64,000 nt of DNA, taken from NCBI RefSeq assembly GCF_037975245.1, contig NC_092583.1, forward strand, positions 16,764,764 through 16,828,763, given 5' to 3'. The notes under the pieces were generated by a model. It saw only the letters and a list, made by a program, of their open reading frames with translations, had not been told where the DNA came from and ran no database searches. A program made the translations under genes and the position numbers. Source of the stretch: Apostichopus japonicus (Eukaryota; Echinodermata; Holothuroidea; Aspidochirotida; Stichopodidae). Within the stretch, counting starts at the first letter, position 1. Each line of letters opens with the position of its first letter. Shown one piece after another: positions 23,939 to 36,108 of the stretch.

Positions 23939-24898
23939 ATGGGGTATGACATCCAACGGTTTGAAGGGGATGTGGATGAGGAGCTCATGTGCCCGATATG
24001 TCATCAAGTCTTGGAGGATCCTTTGCAGGTACCTCAATGTGAACATGCATTCTGTTCGGGTTGTATAAAAGAATGGCTGGCTCGTAATGACTCTTGTCCG
24101 GTTGACAGAACAGCCGTGACGAGCGAACAACTTAAACCTGTACCCAGAATCCTTCGCAATCTGTTAGCACGACTGAAAATATCCTGTAGCAATAAAAACC
24201 ATGGTTGCAATGCTGTGGTTAAATTAGATGCATTGAGACAACACCTTGAAGAATGTATACACAACCCTAAGAGGCCCATAGAGTGTGAAGATGGTTGCGG
24301 ACTAGTTATTCCCAAGGATGAATTAGGAAACCATAACTGTGTGAGAGAGTTGAGAGCCATTGTCCAGCAGCATCAATCTAGGGCATGCCGATCGGATGCT
24401 ATGATGGCTAACATGAAACAGCAAATAGAGGACCTGAAATCAGAATTGAACATGTTGAAAGAATACGTGAGGGCGATGCGTGTTGCCACTCCAAACCCTA
24501 ACCCTTCCCTTCGGGCCATCGAAGATGAGTTTGAGCACAACGAGATAGTCCGCTGGGTCAACTCTGTCCCTATTGCCCGTGTTACCCGATGGGGTGGAAT
24601 GATATCCACTCCAGATGCGGTCCTCCAGGCTGTCATCAAACGGTCCCTCATCGAGTGCGGCTGTCCAAGCCATATCTTAAATGACCTGATGGAGAACGCC
24701 CATGAACGTAATTGGCCTCCTGGATTGAACACACTAGAAACGAGGCAAATGAATAGACATAATTATGAGCAATATGTCACCCGAAGAATACCTGGTAAGC
24801 AAGCTGTTCTTGTCATGTATTGCGAGAATGCACACATGGGTGATGTTCTGATCGTCGAGCCTGGCATTGTCATGATATTTGCACATGGCATTGAATAA
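23939..24898 (+). CDS. RNF41: E3 ubiquitin ligase RNF41/NRDP1, coding exon complete
   Basis: The 319-residue product matches NRDP1 in length and order of domains. A C3HC4 RING covers about residues 18-57 (CPIC, CEHAFCSGC, CPVD). A Cys/His zinc-binding TRAF-type region follows (about 80-135; CEDGCGLVIPKDELGNHNC), then a coiled coil (about 136-175), then the USP8-binding domain with the hallmark stretches RVTRWGGMISTPDAVLQAV, NAHERNWP, LETRQMNR and MIFAHG. In other animals NRDP1 promotes ubiquitination and turnover of ErbB3 and BRUCE in the cytoplasm and is stabilised by USP8; that role is inferred here. The whole CDS lies in one exon that begins after a splice acceptor at 23917-23918. An in-frame TAA at 23927-23929 fixes the start at 23939. 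At least one 5' non-coding exon must lie upstream. Nothing is broken. The 3' UTR may extend to AATAAA at 26736-26745. Confidence 0.95.
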   Translation: MGYDIQRFEGDVDEELMCPICHQVLEDPLQVPQCEHAFCSGCIKEWLARNDSCPVDRTAVTSEQLKPVPRILRNLLARLKISCSNKNHGCNAVVKLDALRQHLEECIHNPKRPIECEDGCGLVIPKDELGNHNCVRELRAIVQQHQSRACRSDAMMANMKQQIEDLKSELNMLKEYVRAMRVATPNPNPSLRAIEDEFEHNEIVRWVNSVPIARVTRWGGMISTPDAVLQAVIKRSLIECGCPSHILNDLMENAHERNWPPGLNTLETRQMNRHNYEQYVTRRIPGKQAVLVMYCENAHMGDVLIVEPGIVMIFAHGIE

Positions 24899-27800
24899 GG
24901 TCAAAGATCATGTACAATCCTGTGTAACTTAAATATTCATAACTTACCTTAATAACTCTTTACCATAGGTGCTAATCGAAGAAAGTTTTGGCAAACTGTT
25001 TATAAAAAACAGCTTGGTATTAGTAAGAATATGTTTAGTTAAAAGTGTTCAACATCATGTACATCCTAACTTGATTTTTTATGTACTCAATCAGAAAGCT
25101 GTAACTTTGCAACAAAACATTCTTTCTTGCCAGAAAAGTTATACTGATGTAAGACTGCTAAGACTTAGTTGGTGGTCTCTTGGAAACAAGTAATTTTTGA
25201 ATATTATGAAAATAACACCAGGTCATATATGTTGTAGGAATTTTCAGTGGTTTGAGGCTGATGAAGCTTGTATTGCTGATTCATAGCTATTTTATTAGGC
25301 TTTAATGAAAGCCCAATGAGCTGTTTTCAGACTAAAATCATGATGCTGAAGAAACGGTAGAATGGTCAATACCAGTATGAGTAAACTAATTTATGCAGGG
25401 TAAGTCATTGCAAGTATTATTAATGTAGGAGCGTGATATAAATATGAGAGTTAGTATAGATTCACAGCAACGATGTATGGAGGCTATTGGCTACAGTAGT
25501 ATAGTCTATTGTTATTTAACTGATGGATGGTATCTAACTTACTTTACAAAATAATAGTCAGTTGTGAACGTTTTGCAAGATTTTCCAGGCTTGAGAAAAT
25601 TTATCTACCATTTTCAGAGCTTGCTAACTTGCAAAATTCAAGGTGTAGCTTTCATTCATGTGATTGGGGGGGGGGGAGGGTGGGTGTCACTGAATCCTCT
25701 ATGATGGGACATGCATTACAGACTACAGTCAAACTGGGATTATCTGGACATTTTTAACCTGAATGAGGGGATATACAGATCTCTAATCTAAAGTTTCATA
25801 TTTGTAGGATGTTACACAGGTCTATCAGTACTTACAGTCCAGTAAATCAAACTTCATTAATAAAGAGCTCTGTGTGTATTGTCATGGCTGGCAAAGCTCT
25901 CTTTGTACTATGTTCCCAATACTGGAGATATTACTGTAGGTTCCCAACATTTCTGTTACAATATGCAATGTAAGCACACCAAAAATGTCAAATGAGATGC
26001 TAAGGTACTGAAACAGGCTTATGTTGTTTATCATCTTCTTTGATATCTGGACAGCCTCTAGTCCCAACATGTCTCGAAACTCTCGATTATGAAGGTGTTA
26101 CTTGAGTATTGAAAGCTGCAGATATTGTTACTGTGTGCAAAGCAATGTAAGAATTCACAGCTGTTACTTTTTCCACATTAACTGTGCTTAATCATGTAAT
26201 CAGAGTTTTTTTCTCTTGTATAGAAATATGGAGTCTGGACAATGGATTTAAGTCTGTGAAATTGCTTTAAAATATTGCTACTGTGACCAACAGTGGAGTG
26301 AATTTGTTACAACACCAAATACATATATGTGTATGCAAAGTAAAGTACTTTATATGTACATATTCAAATTGAGTCATAAGAGATGACTTGTTATATGAAT
26401 CAGGTTCAGTCATTAGGAATTCTTCCAATTCTTTAAAACCAACCTTTTTTTCGTCAATGAAAACTGCTGGCTCTTTCAGTATTTTGGAACCATCTACCAA
26501 GATGAGGAACCAATTAACCAAAGGGAGAATATATTGGTAAAGCTGACAAATTAGTGGAAGATATTGCAATTGTTTGAAAAATATTGTTTTCAGCATATAT
26601 TTTAAAATGTTATCATCGGTACATGTTTATGTATGCATAGCACTGTGGCATTATTTTATTTGAAGTTAGAGCTCTAGAAAATGTACTCCAATACAATAAG
26701 CATTTTGATTTAAAAGTAAGACTGAAAAGTATACAAATAAATAAAGGTACATTGCTAGCTTTATCACACTCCATTTGGCATATAATATACTTTATTTCTG
26801 AGTTTGTGTAGGGGAGATGGGGGGTGGGGGAACGGGGACAATGGGAAGATTGAAGGAAAGTACAGGGACATACATGCCAATAAAGAAATAAAAGGAGAGT
26901 ATTTAAAAATGTTATGATTTCATGTAAAATTCACAGAAACTTCAAGTAAAGCTTATGAACTTAACTTTAAAATAGAGCAAATGGGAAAAGTTATAAGTCA
27001 ATATTTGTGTAGTTTTATTTGTGTAGTGAATGCTGGTAATATTCTTCAAATGAGTGTAGTCTTCCAGGGTGTCTATCACTAACCCTCGTCCCACCCCACT
27101 CTAGCACAATGTGAGCCAAGGCTGGAAGTGCTAAAGCTTGATAAATTAGTCAGGACATAATACAGCAGATTGTTGATCGATAAGCCATCCTCATATCCCC
27201 CCCCCCCTCAGAGAAAACATCCATCCATGCCTCATTCCCTTCCTCTCCTATACTACCCCCCCCCCTTCCTACCATACATCCTGTTCCCTCTGATACCCAC
27301 CACACCAATACAATCATGCCATGCCATGTTTTGTTGAGGCCTTTTAGATTTAACTTTATTCTCCTCACAGTTTGCTGTTTAAATACAATTAGTGTAAAAC
27401 TTGAAACTGCCACAAGACATTTGTTTCCTTTGAAAGAAAATGTAAACAATGCACTGTTTATTGATGTGAATAAAAAAAAAAATAAAGACTGGAGTATTTT
27501 GTAATATAAACATGAATTGTTCTTTTCTCTTTAATTTGTGTGCCATCGTTGCAGAATATGGTTGCTGTATGACATCTTAAACTCGATGGGGGCTGGGTGG
27601 GGTGGGGGGGGGGCGGTGATGAAGGTATATATTATACTTAACCATTTAACATAACATTTGCAGTGAATTGAAAGTTGGTTACATTGAACCACAACATTTA
27701 ATGACACCAAGCACAGTCACCACCATTGGCCCGCTGTGAATGGAGGCACTGTGATCAACCACTCTTAATGTCACTGTTTTTCGTTCACCTCGAAAATGCG

Positions 27801-28031
27801 AATAGGTTTCATAGCTTACTGACATTTTGAAATCATGCATTTACGAAAAGGCAGCCCTTCAACACAGCCATCGTAACTCGTAAATGCAACAAGAGCCTCT
27901 CTTTAGCTTTGTGGAGTAGTTCGTCTCAAACGTCTCTATCAATCAGAGTAAAGAGATGTTTTGTTAACTGTTTCTCTTCTAACTCCTTTCAGAGAGTATA
28001 TGAGTGTTTGATAGAAGGGGACGAGGTGTTG
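24899..28031. other. Gene-poor stretch after RNF41 (probable 3' UTR, then intergenic)
   Basis: No coding exon is recognised. It contains a G run near 25666-25676, AATAAA motifs at 26736-26745, two C runs at 27197-27206 and 27256-27266, and a G run near 27601-27612. Confidence 0.5.
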
Positions 28032-28039
28032 GTGTAGGG

Positions 28040-28449
28040 CAGGGTTGTCCAACCTACGGCCCGCGGGCCACAGTCCGGCCCGCTGCAGGGTTGCGTCCGG
28101 CCCGCCAGAGATGCTCTAGGGTGCGAAATTTTAGTGAGCAGATTTATTGATAAAAATTGAAGCTATATATAATCAATCATTCGAACCTTCTGGGTCCAAA
28201 AAATTGCATACATGTCAGTTTGTGTGACACTCTCTCAGCGGAGGGGGGGGGGGGAGGGGGCGGCTGGACTTTATTCATCTGTTTTATCAGAAAGGGAAAT
28301 AAATCAGTGCGCTCCGCGCGCAGTGCTCACATTTTGTTGCCTTGGACTTCGGGCAAAAAATCGAAAAATCGAGCGTAGGGTTCATGCGGCCCCTCCTTCA
28401 TCATTATCATTCCATGTGGCCCTCCTCCGCAAAAGGTTGGACAACCCTG
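28040..28449. mobile_element. hAT MITE, 410 bp, intact ends and target-site duplication
   Basis: The perfect 16-bp terminal inverted repeat CAGGGTTGTCCAACCT is flanked by the 8-bp duplication GTGTAGGG at 28032-28039 and 28450-28457. The left subterminal region has the CpG-rich phrase 'acggcccgcgggccacagtc'. A G run lies in the middle. No transposase is present. Perfect ends and flanks suggest a fairly recent insertion. Confidence 0.92.
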
Positions 28450-29806
28450 GTGTAGGGGTTACGAGAAATTCGTCAGTGGTCGATTTGTGACATTCAAACA
28501 AGATGCAAATTCCTATGATGTTTAGTAAGAGCGCCATCTATTTAAACGAGCTGCCACATGAATTTAGACAGCACGGTGTCCAGTTCCGAGTTTATATGTG
28601 GGGAGATAAGAATCGTTAGATGGAACAAGGAACGTCTTACGGAAAAAAGAAGCAAAAACCAGAAGAAACTTTTTGAGCTTTATTTTCTCTATCTTCCTTA
28701 ATATATTCACAGCTGTCCATTGACGTAGGCTCACATTCGTAACAGTAGGAGCTCTTGTGCAACTCACAGTCGTTTTAATAAGCTGCCATACATACAATAC
28801 ACACTGAGAATGAATAAATACCGTGGTATATATATATATATATATATAAACACACACATACCCCCAACATCAATATGTATTATACATTTCTTGTGCGTCT
28901 GACAATGATTGCAAGAACGTATGGGTGGTCGCGGCGTCCGGTAGGCATCTCTTCGTGGGATTGCCTATTTCTAACAAATTTTCCTTGCCTTTACAGCGAG
29001 CACTGTACAACTTACTTGTTTTAAGTGCGGAGGGGGATTTTTTCTTGTTGGGTACTTTTTTTATAAACAGCAATAAGCAAAATTGACTTACATATATTGA
29101 TAAAAAAGACAAAAACATAGTGTAACTTTAAAAAAGCTTCAACTTTTAAATGACTTTATATTTGTTAAATTTTGGTCAAGTTGTAAAAGAGCAGCATTAA
29201 TGGTCTTGAAAGAGAAAATATATTAAGATATCGTTATAACTTTGGGTCTACAAAAAACCCAAACCCTATAAAAAAAAGTAAAGACTTCACTAGAAGTTTC
29301 TATAATCGCTGATATAAGTATCACAACAACTAGATTTGATGTATTAAATATTTACATATTATTATGTATATCTTTGGTTATAATTTACATGACAGAACGT
29401 CACTGTACTTGTTGAATTTTTCACGTGAGTGACTCACTAGAATTTAGAAATATATGACGGATGCAAACTCGACTGATGATGGACAATTTTCTTATTGTTA
29501 TTAAAGGGAGTGAAGACTCGCGCAAAAAGAAACGTCTCATGTCGGTAATCTGACCTAGTTTCGAATGAGGTGTAACAGAAGTGTTAGACACCACCATCGA
29601 TCCCAGAAAATACACACACAGCTTGCTACCGTCGGTAATTAGACACTAGTGTACAGTAAGTACATACAGCTGCGCTCAATACCCACAGCACAGTGTACAA
29701 ACGATACAGCGATGGACATCTCAGGTCCAGCTAAAGATAACAAGGTATCACGTTTCATTACTGTCTGCATTTTGTAGCGTCAAGAGAAAAACTTCACTTG
29801 CAAGCA

Positions 29807-29920
29807 ACGGAAGTTAACTTTTTAAAGATGGCGGCACGCTGTTTGGGGCGAGTCTTCAATGCCTTTAAGCAGGAACATCAACCTTTTTTGCAACGTATAC
29901 AGAAACAGCGAAATATTTGA
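29807..29920 (+). promoter_or_regulatory. Candidate ETS/YY1 promoter with a 30-codon ORF
   Basis: An ETS-type site ACGGAAGT (29807-29814) is followed 11 bp later by AAAGATGGCGGC (29825-29836), the YY1 motif typical of first exons of housekeeping genes; its ATG is also a start codon. The ORF from 29828 encodes 30 residues, MAARCLGRVFNAFKQEHQPF and ten more, ending at TGA 29918-29920. No product is recognised. A donor-like GTATAC at 29895 could make it a first coding exon, but no matching downstream exon was found. A second upstream ATG (29712) opens a short frame with AAG|GTATCA. Confidence 0.35.
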
Positions 29921-31497
29921 TTAATCTGAAAAGAAAACAAGAAAATAGTGTTTGTTTCTCAAAATGACTGCACATACATACACTATAGATAATGTTTGAA
30001 GCCACCATCACTACACATGAGTACAGAGCGGTAGGATGTAGGGCTGTGGTTTGTGTTGGGAAAGGGGTTGGGATGTATTCATTATATCGGTATATATGTA
30101 GTTAGCAATCCAAAGCTGTGCTAGAGGGTTTTGCGACAAACACAATTGCAACAAAAATAAGTTTTTGATGTGTAGTAAATTAATGATTATCAATATTCTG
30201 GGTTGGGTCAGCTCCGATATACAACCGTGTGACAAAGTTTTAACATTTCTTTCCTAACGAGAACATTAATATTTGGCAATCCGAGCCATAGAGTCGAATT
30301 CACTTCCAGAATATGATTATTTCCAAGTGATTATGTGTTACATGAATGATTTATGTATATAAACTATGAGAACCATCCAACAGCAAGTCTTACCGTGTTT
30401 TTACATATAAACACACTGCCTTCTCACTTTGTCAAAAACAAACTGCTCGGGACAGGAAAATATCTCTGTGAAAAAAATGGATGATAAAAACGACTGATTG
30501 ACAATTACTACTCTCATATACATTCCTTTCTCATACTTTCGAGATATTTTACTTGTCCCAGATGGAATAAATTAAATCAAATCTGAGGTACAGTAGGGTG
30601 ACGTTCCAGGTAATAAGAACTTCTTCCTTTGTTCAACGTAAATACTTTCTTCGTGGGGTTATTCGAGGCATATTCATATGTGAAGTATTGGTGGAAATTT
30701 TTACACCACTGTAATGCTATAGTTTGTATATTTATTCTGGACAGAAATTGAAACTTTTGTTTACGCATTATGAAAGAAAGGGTGTTTGTCCTGTGTGATA
30801 TGTGATTAAACCACCCTATTGTTTACTGTAACAACAAATCCTGGCTTAGTAGGGGTGCCGTTCGTCATCTTAAAGTATTATTTTTTGTTATCAAATTGTT
30901 CATGTTATTATTTTAAATCCATATTATCAAACTTATTAACTCGAATCATCAAATTTCATTGTGCAGAATGACGTATTTTTGTAAATCTTTTATATTAATT
31001 TTTACATGCATATTAATATTAATATGAAAAGTGCTTTGGATGAGAATATATTGTGGCTCAATGTGAAGTCATTGGACATTCACTAAAATGTAATTAACTT
31101 CACTGTGGTAGGCTACCAGCTGTGCTATGCAAATAAAATTGTCCTTGTTATTAAAATAATACAGTATAACTGGTTAGAACCTAGTAACAATGGCAGCTTA
31201 GGCCTGGTTCTAAATAAGACTATGCCTGGGCTGTGTTGACATTTCTTACGGAAACGTTCTTTGTAGGAATATTAAACATTTGTGGAGATAATAGCTGTCA
31301 AAACATAGTTTCCATGGTATAGTAGGAAAAAAATAAACATTCGATAATGTCACCAGCTGAGAAAAATCACTAAACAGTCGATAATGTCACCCGCTGAGAT
31401 AAATCATCGGCAATCCATGTGTAACTGGATATCTCCCTCCCCCTTCTCCCCTCCCCTTCTCCCCTCCTCCCTCCCCGTCTCGAGAAGTTCCGGGTCC

Positions 31498-31503
31498 TTT
31501 ATT
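31498..31503 (-). terminator. Polyadenylation signal of the LDLa gene
   Basis: On the minus strand AATAAA lies 114 bp after the TAG stop of the LDLa gene. It is the nearest canonical signal. Confidence 0.5.
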
Positions 31504-31616
31504 GTAATAATCATAATAACCATTGTTTGTTTGTTTGGTTTTGTCTAACTTTGTTGAAAAAAAGAACTTTTCTTTATGTAATATATGTCACGTGGAATCA
31601 AGGAGCAGAAGATAGA

Positions 31617-34600
31617 CTATAACCCACCCGCGTATTTACATCCTTTCTCGTCAACTCCATCTTTACAGTCTTGTGTGCGGTCACAGAGGAATGATTTGAG
31701 ACGACAAACACCATCACACGAAAACATCTCGAATTCTTCACACTCAGTCCTGGTTCTGTCTGCAAGTAGATATACAATTATGTACCAAACAGAAAAGACA
31801 AAACAAAGTGGTTCAATTGAATTATAAGAAAAGGATAAAATACCATCAAGAAGGCTTTAACAAATTTTGAAGGAAATAAAAGAAACGTTTGGGTAGAGCG
31901 GTGTGCTTGAATCATTGATTGACCTTAGAAAGACAAACCTGTGTGTATATTGTTGAGCTGGAGAGCTCAGTTATAACGGTGCATATATCTTGTAGTTTTC
32001 GTCGCGGAGGTTGCTTGTCTCAACCATTAAAACAAACAGAGACTCCCTTGTTTTTTTAATCCTAGTGTAACTGCGATACATTTTGGAGAATACTATGCGA
32101 GACAACTATCGCACTCTTTAAGTTGTATGTTTTATTCAGTGATTGAACACGTTCTGTGAGTTAAATAATTCAGTAATACTATAATGGAAGTACTTCATGA
32201 CACAAGTTTATCGATACTAAGGCGTTCTCACCATAAAACATTACAATTCAGGCCGGATAAATGGAATTTTGGGCAAATAAGGTATTCTAATCAGATGCAG
32301 TCATTCCGGGAAAATACTCTATAGTCTAAAATACTCCTTTTTGATATCTTGATATTATTTCCTCATTGTACGTTACACTCTAGAACTGGTACAGAACTGA
32401 AAAGATAAACCCTTTAGCTCTGTCTAGTAATGTCTAAGCTTATGCCCTCTTCTTCGACGGTATGGGGTGGGGGGGGGGGGGGCTGGGTGGACCAAACGTT
32501 CACCGACATCTTAATATGAACAAACTTATTAGGATATTGATATCAAGTTTGGTGGATTAATCAATCATGGGCAAAATTCAAGATGTATAAATCAAAAATT
32601 GTTCATGTAAAAAATTCACTGCACTTGCGCAGTGTATAAATATTTACCACAATTAAGTTCGTCTGATTGATCCCTACATTGTATGAAGCCATTGCAGAAT
32701 AATTTCTCCTTCAGACATTGGAGGCCATCAGCGCATTTACGATAACCACCTGGACATTTATTTTGACATCTGATAATCAAAAGAGGGGAAAGAATTTTTA
32801 AAATTCATATAAAGGAAGTCACGTTCTTAGCGTGAGAACGTAATTTTTTTTATAAAAAACACCTTTCAAAGATTCGGGACTCTTTTCTGGTCTTAGTTTT
32901 GTGACCAGAGACCAGAGTATAATCATATCATGTAGAGAATTATCCTAGTATGAAATACAACTTTAGTTTATTATCACTTGCACTTTTATTATAAAACTGT
33001 TCTAATGTGTATTATAAGGTCAAAGTTGATTATCCTAACCACTGCATCGATTTTTATGAATTGTTCCGAGGTCATAATGAACTTTCTTTCCATTTGATCT
33101 TATCTGATTATGAAATCAAAATATCTGTCTGCTAATATGATACTTCCTCGTCGCCTAGTTGTTTGCACTTCGGACGAGAAGTAAAACTTTGTGTCACGTT
33201 GACCAAAGAGTATCAGTAATTTGTTATAGCAGGGAGTTGTTATGGAAACTCCCTGGTTATAGGTCCCTTGCTCTGAACAAGGCTAGATAAGATTCACATA
33301 TAATGTGACAACATAATGAATAGCCATATAGCTAAGCAATCAACGTGGTTAGAATTATCCAATAGCATCCATTTATCGAGTTATTACCCGTTCAGTTCAT
33401 TAAGACAAAATATTTTGTGTACGACAAATTTTGTATCAGGTTTCCTGGCCTATTCTTGCAATCCTCGTTCCATAATTCCTAATTCCTGATGCCATTTTGA
33501 TGAAGTGAACTTATAGATTATGGTTTCAGGTAACTTATCTCTCCTAACCCGATTGGATTTGGTTTCACCAGATTGTAGCATATTTACCACAAAAGGCAAA
33601 AACCAGTCGTTTTTATTAACTACACGGAGTTTTGAACCAATCAAGAGGTAAAGAGGTAATGGTGATAAGAAGTTTGTACCTACCTCGCCTTCCTTTCATC
33701 CTCTCCATTGATGCAGTCCTTGTTGCCATCACAGAGGTCTTCTGGTAACAACTTGACTCGAAAACCCCCCGGGGACATACATCTTGACAAAACTGGTAGT
33801 GCCTCGTTATCCCTAGATTTTGTATCGTCATATTTAGCCTCGTCTCCCTGAGTATTTTCTGATTCTTCCGGTCTATCTTCATCTCCCCCTCTTAGTGTTT
33901 CCATCTGTTTCTCAATGTTATCTATTCCTCCTGTTCCACTCATCTCCTCTTCAACTTGACCTTTAACCTCTTCTTCCTCTGTTTCATCTTCATCAGTGTT
34001 TTGTTCATCACCTTCCTCCTGGTAACCTGGACGATCGTCTGAAATTTCTCTCTGTTCGTTCTCATTTTGGCTTTGTTCTCGTTCAGCTTCTTCTTCTTCT
34101 ACTTCTTCTGTATCTTCTTCATCTTCATCTTCTTCTTTCTCCTGATTCTGTTTTTGTCCCTCATACTCCACCAGGAGTTGTATTTCCAGGTCTTTCATGT
34201 ATCCTTCGTACTCATTCAAGAAACCATGATTCAATTTTGTGAAGGAAATTATATCTTCACCATAACCACTTCCTTCTACTGTCGGAATAATTGTTTCTCC
34301 GCTGCCAGATCCATCCCCGCTGATATCCATAACATCTATCGGAAGATTAGTCGTAATTTCATCATCTGTATGATTCTCCTCCGTCCCTGGTAACATGAAT
34401 TTAGGAACAAGGTCCATTGTGTCCTCCAGGGCATCAACCAAACCAGAAGTCAACTTTAAATTCTCCAATTGTTTGTCCAAGTCGTTTAAAATCCCTTCCT
34501 CTTCTTCTGTTCCTGTCTTAATATTTTGATCACGGATCTCCGTCAATTGGTTTAAATCGGTGGCCATTTTAGAACTCTCGTGTTGTGATGTCATTTCCTT

Positions 34601-35403
34601 TAGCTGAATCTGTAATCTAAGATTATCTAAATCAAGTTCTTCGTTTGTACTTAAAGGTGAGGTATGGTCAAGTTCTTCGTTCGTACTTAAAGGTGAGGTA
34701 TGATCTGTTAAAATCTTCAGAAGGTTCTCTTCGCGACGTGAAGATGCAGATGACTCGTTAGTCACTTGTCGACGTCGTCTCCTCGCTCGTACCTTTTCGT
34801 TCAAAAATCGTCCATTTTGGCTCAAATGAGGTCCGTTTCTTTCCAAGAGTTCAAGAAAGTGGCCATTTCTAACCGTCATTTTAGCTCGAGAGTTCCTTAG
34901 ACGGCCGACTCGTTTTGTGAAATGTCCATCTGTGAATTGAATAATTAATGGCATAATGGTGCATACAATGTAAAATATCTGTACTAAATTCAGCAGTCAT
35001 ATCAAAAGACTATTAGGAAAGGTTACTTCACACTCCCAAGAAGGTACAAATTTTAATCTATTTAACCTTTTCTGTGTAATCTGGCATAAATCATTCAGTA
35101 AAGACATAATTTTCCAGCTTTATTTATATATATATTTATGCATCTGGCAATCACCAAGCTCGGACGGGGTTAGCAATGCATATACACTGGATATATAAGC
35201 CACCAAACTTTCTTTTTATCATTATGTGTGTGCTACTATGTGTATGCATCCTTTAATTATCATTCCAAATCTTCTTTTTCCTATATATGATATCAACGAT
35301 TTGATTCGTTGTTGTTATACTCACTGTTGTTTGATCCAGTTACCATGGAAACGGAGATGAGAGTGACCAAGAGGAGAAACGACTGGACAGTGATACTAGC
35401 CAT
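31617..35403 (-). CDS. Secreted acidic LDL-receptor class A protein, proteoglycan-like; four exons
   Basis: Exons on the minus strand are 35403-35325, 34929-33684, 32769-32648 and 31759-31617. GT-AG junctions and phases (1,2,1) agree, giving 529 residues. Residues 1-23 form a signal peptide (the upstream ATG at 35478 would spoil it). A basic segment around 74-81 (RARRRRRQ) fits a furin-type site. A 12-residue unit DHTSPLSTNEEL is repeated in tandem at about 102-125. Two acidic Ser-Gly sites follow (DGSGSGE near 234, EGSGYGED near 247), the pattern used for glycosaminoglycan attachment. A long Glu-rich disordered region (about 290-400) precedes three C-terminal LDLa modules. The first module keeps only four of six cysteines; the second (CPGGYRKC to DELNC) and third (CEEFEMFSC to DEKGC) have all six and the acidic calcium-binding end. 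No membrane segment is seen. No known orthologue comes to mind; an extracellular matrix or coelomic-fluid role is inference. Confidence 0.85.
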
Positions 35404-36061
35404 TGTCGGAAAAGCTTTATCAAAGGAAAATTCTATTGATTGAAGAAAAAAGTCATAAAATTCGCATTTATTAATCAATGAAATCTAAAATCCTTCTTCT
35501 GAAGATACTCCACATATCACGCCACTCCTGCTTTCAAGTGCTCCTGCCCCCTTGTTCACCGTTACCACCTCACCACCACCCCTCGCTATGGAAATTGCTA
35601 CGAGAGAACAAAATATCTAAAAATGTTGCAGCTTCCGATGCCGTTACCCTCTGGACCCCAACTGGCCTTTTCCCTAGTTCAGAAACAGTGCACCCATCCC
35701 TTCCCCTTCCTCCCACCCCTCTCGCCGCCACAATCAGAAATATCCCACCTTGGCCACCTTGTTTAGATTACGAACGGGAAAATTTAAGAGTACAATTGTT
35801 GGCACTTTTATCGAGCAATTCTCAATCACAGTTTTGAGATTGCTGTACTATATATATAGCACGTATATAGCGCAAATAAAACTGTTTCTATATATCGTAT
35901 ATAGCTGTATGTAGATGGCTAGCCCACACTAGCTTGATGGGCTATATGGTACATGGCAGATGTAACTAGTAATGAGTGATAGATAACATGAACTCTACAA
36001 ACCTCATCTTAATTATTATTATTATTATGTAACCTCACAATTAATTTTATTTATATAATGT

Positions 36062-36063
<2 letters not shown>

Positions 36064-36103
<40 letters not shown>
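36064..36103. repeat. (TA)n microsatellite
   Basis: About 20 uninterrupted TA units. No gene is supportable in 35404-38560; the proline-rich open frame at 35478-35837 lacks any recognisable domain. Confidence 0.95.

Positions 36104-36108
<5 letters not shown>

Noticed and set aside
24034-24732. Long minus-strand frames over RNF41
   Set aside because: They are antisense shadows of the RNF41 coding sequence.
31585-31827. 80-residue plus-strand frame
   Set aside because: It is the antisense shadow of the last LDLa exon on the minus strand.
34067-34393. Phe/Ser-rich 108-residue plus-strand frame
   Set aside because: It is the antisense shadow of the Glu-rich region of the LDLa gene.
35478-35837. 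Proline-rich 119-residue open frame on the plus strand
   Set aside because: It is overlapped by the 5' flank of the minus-strand LDLa gene, has low complexity, and has no domain.
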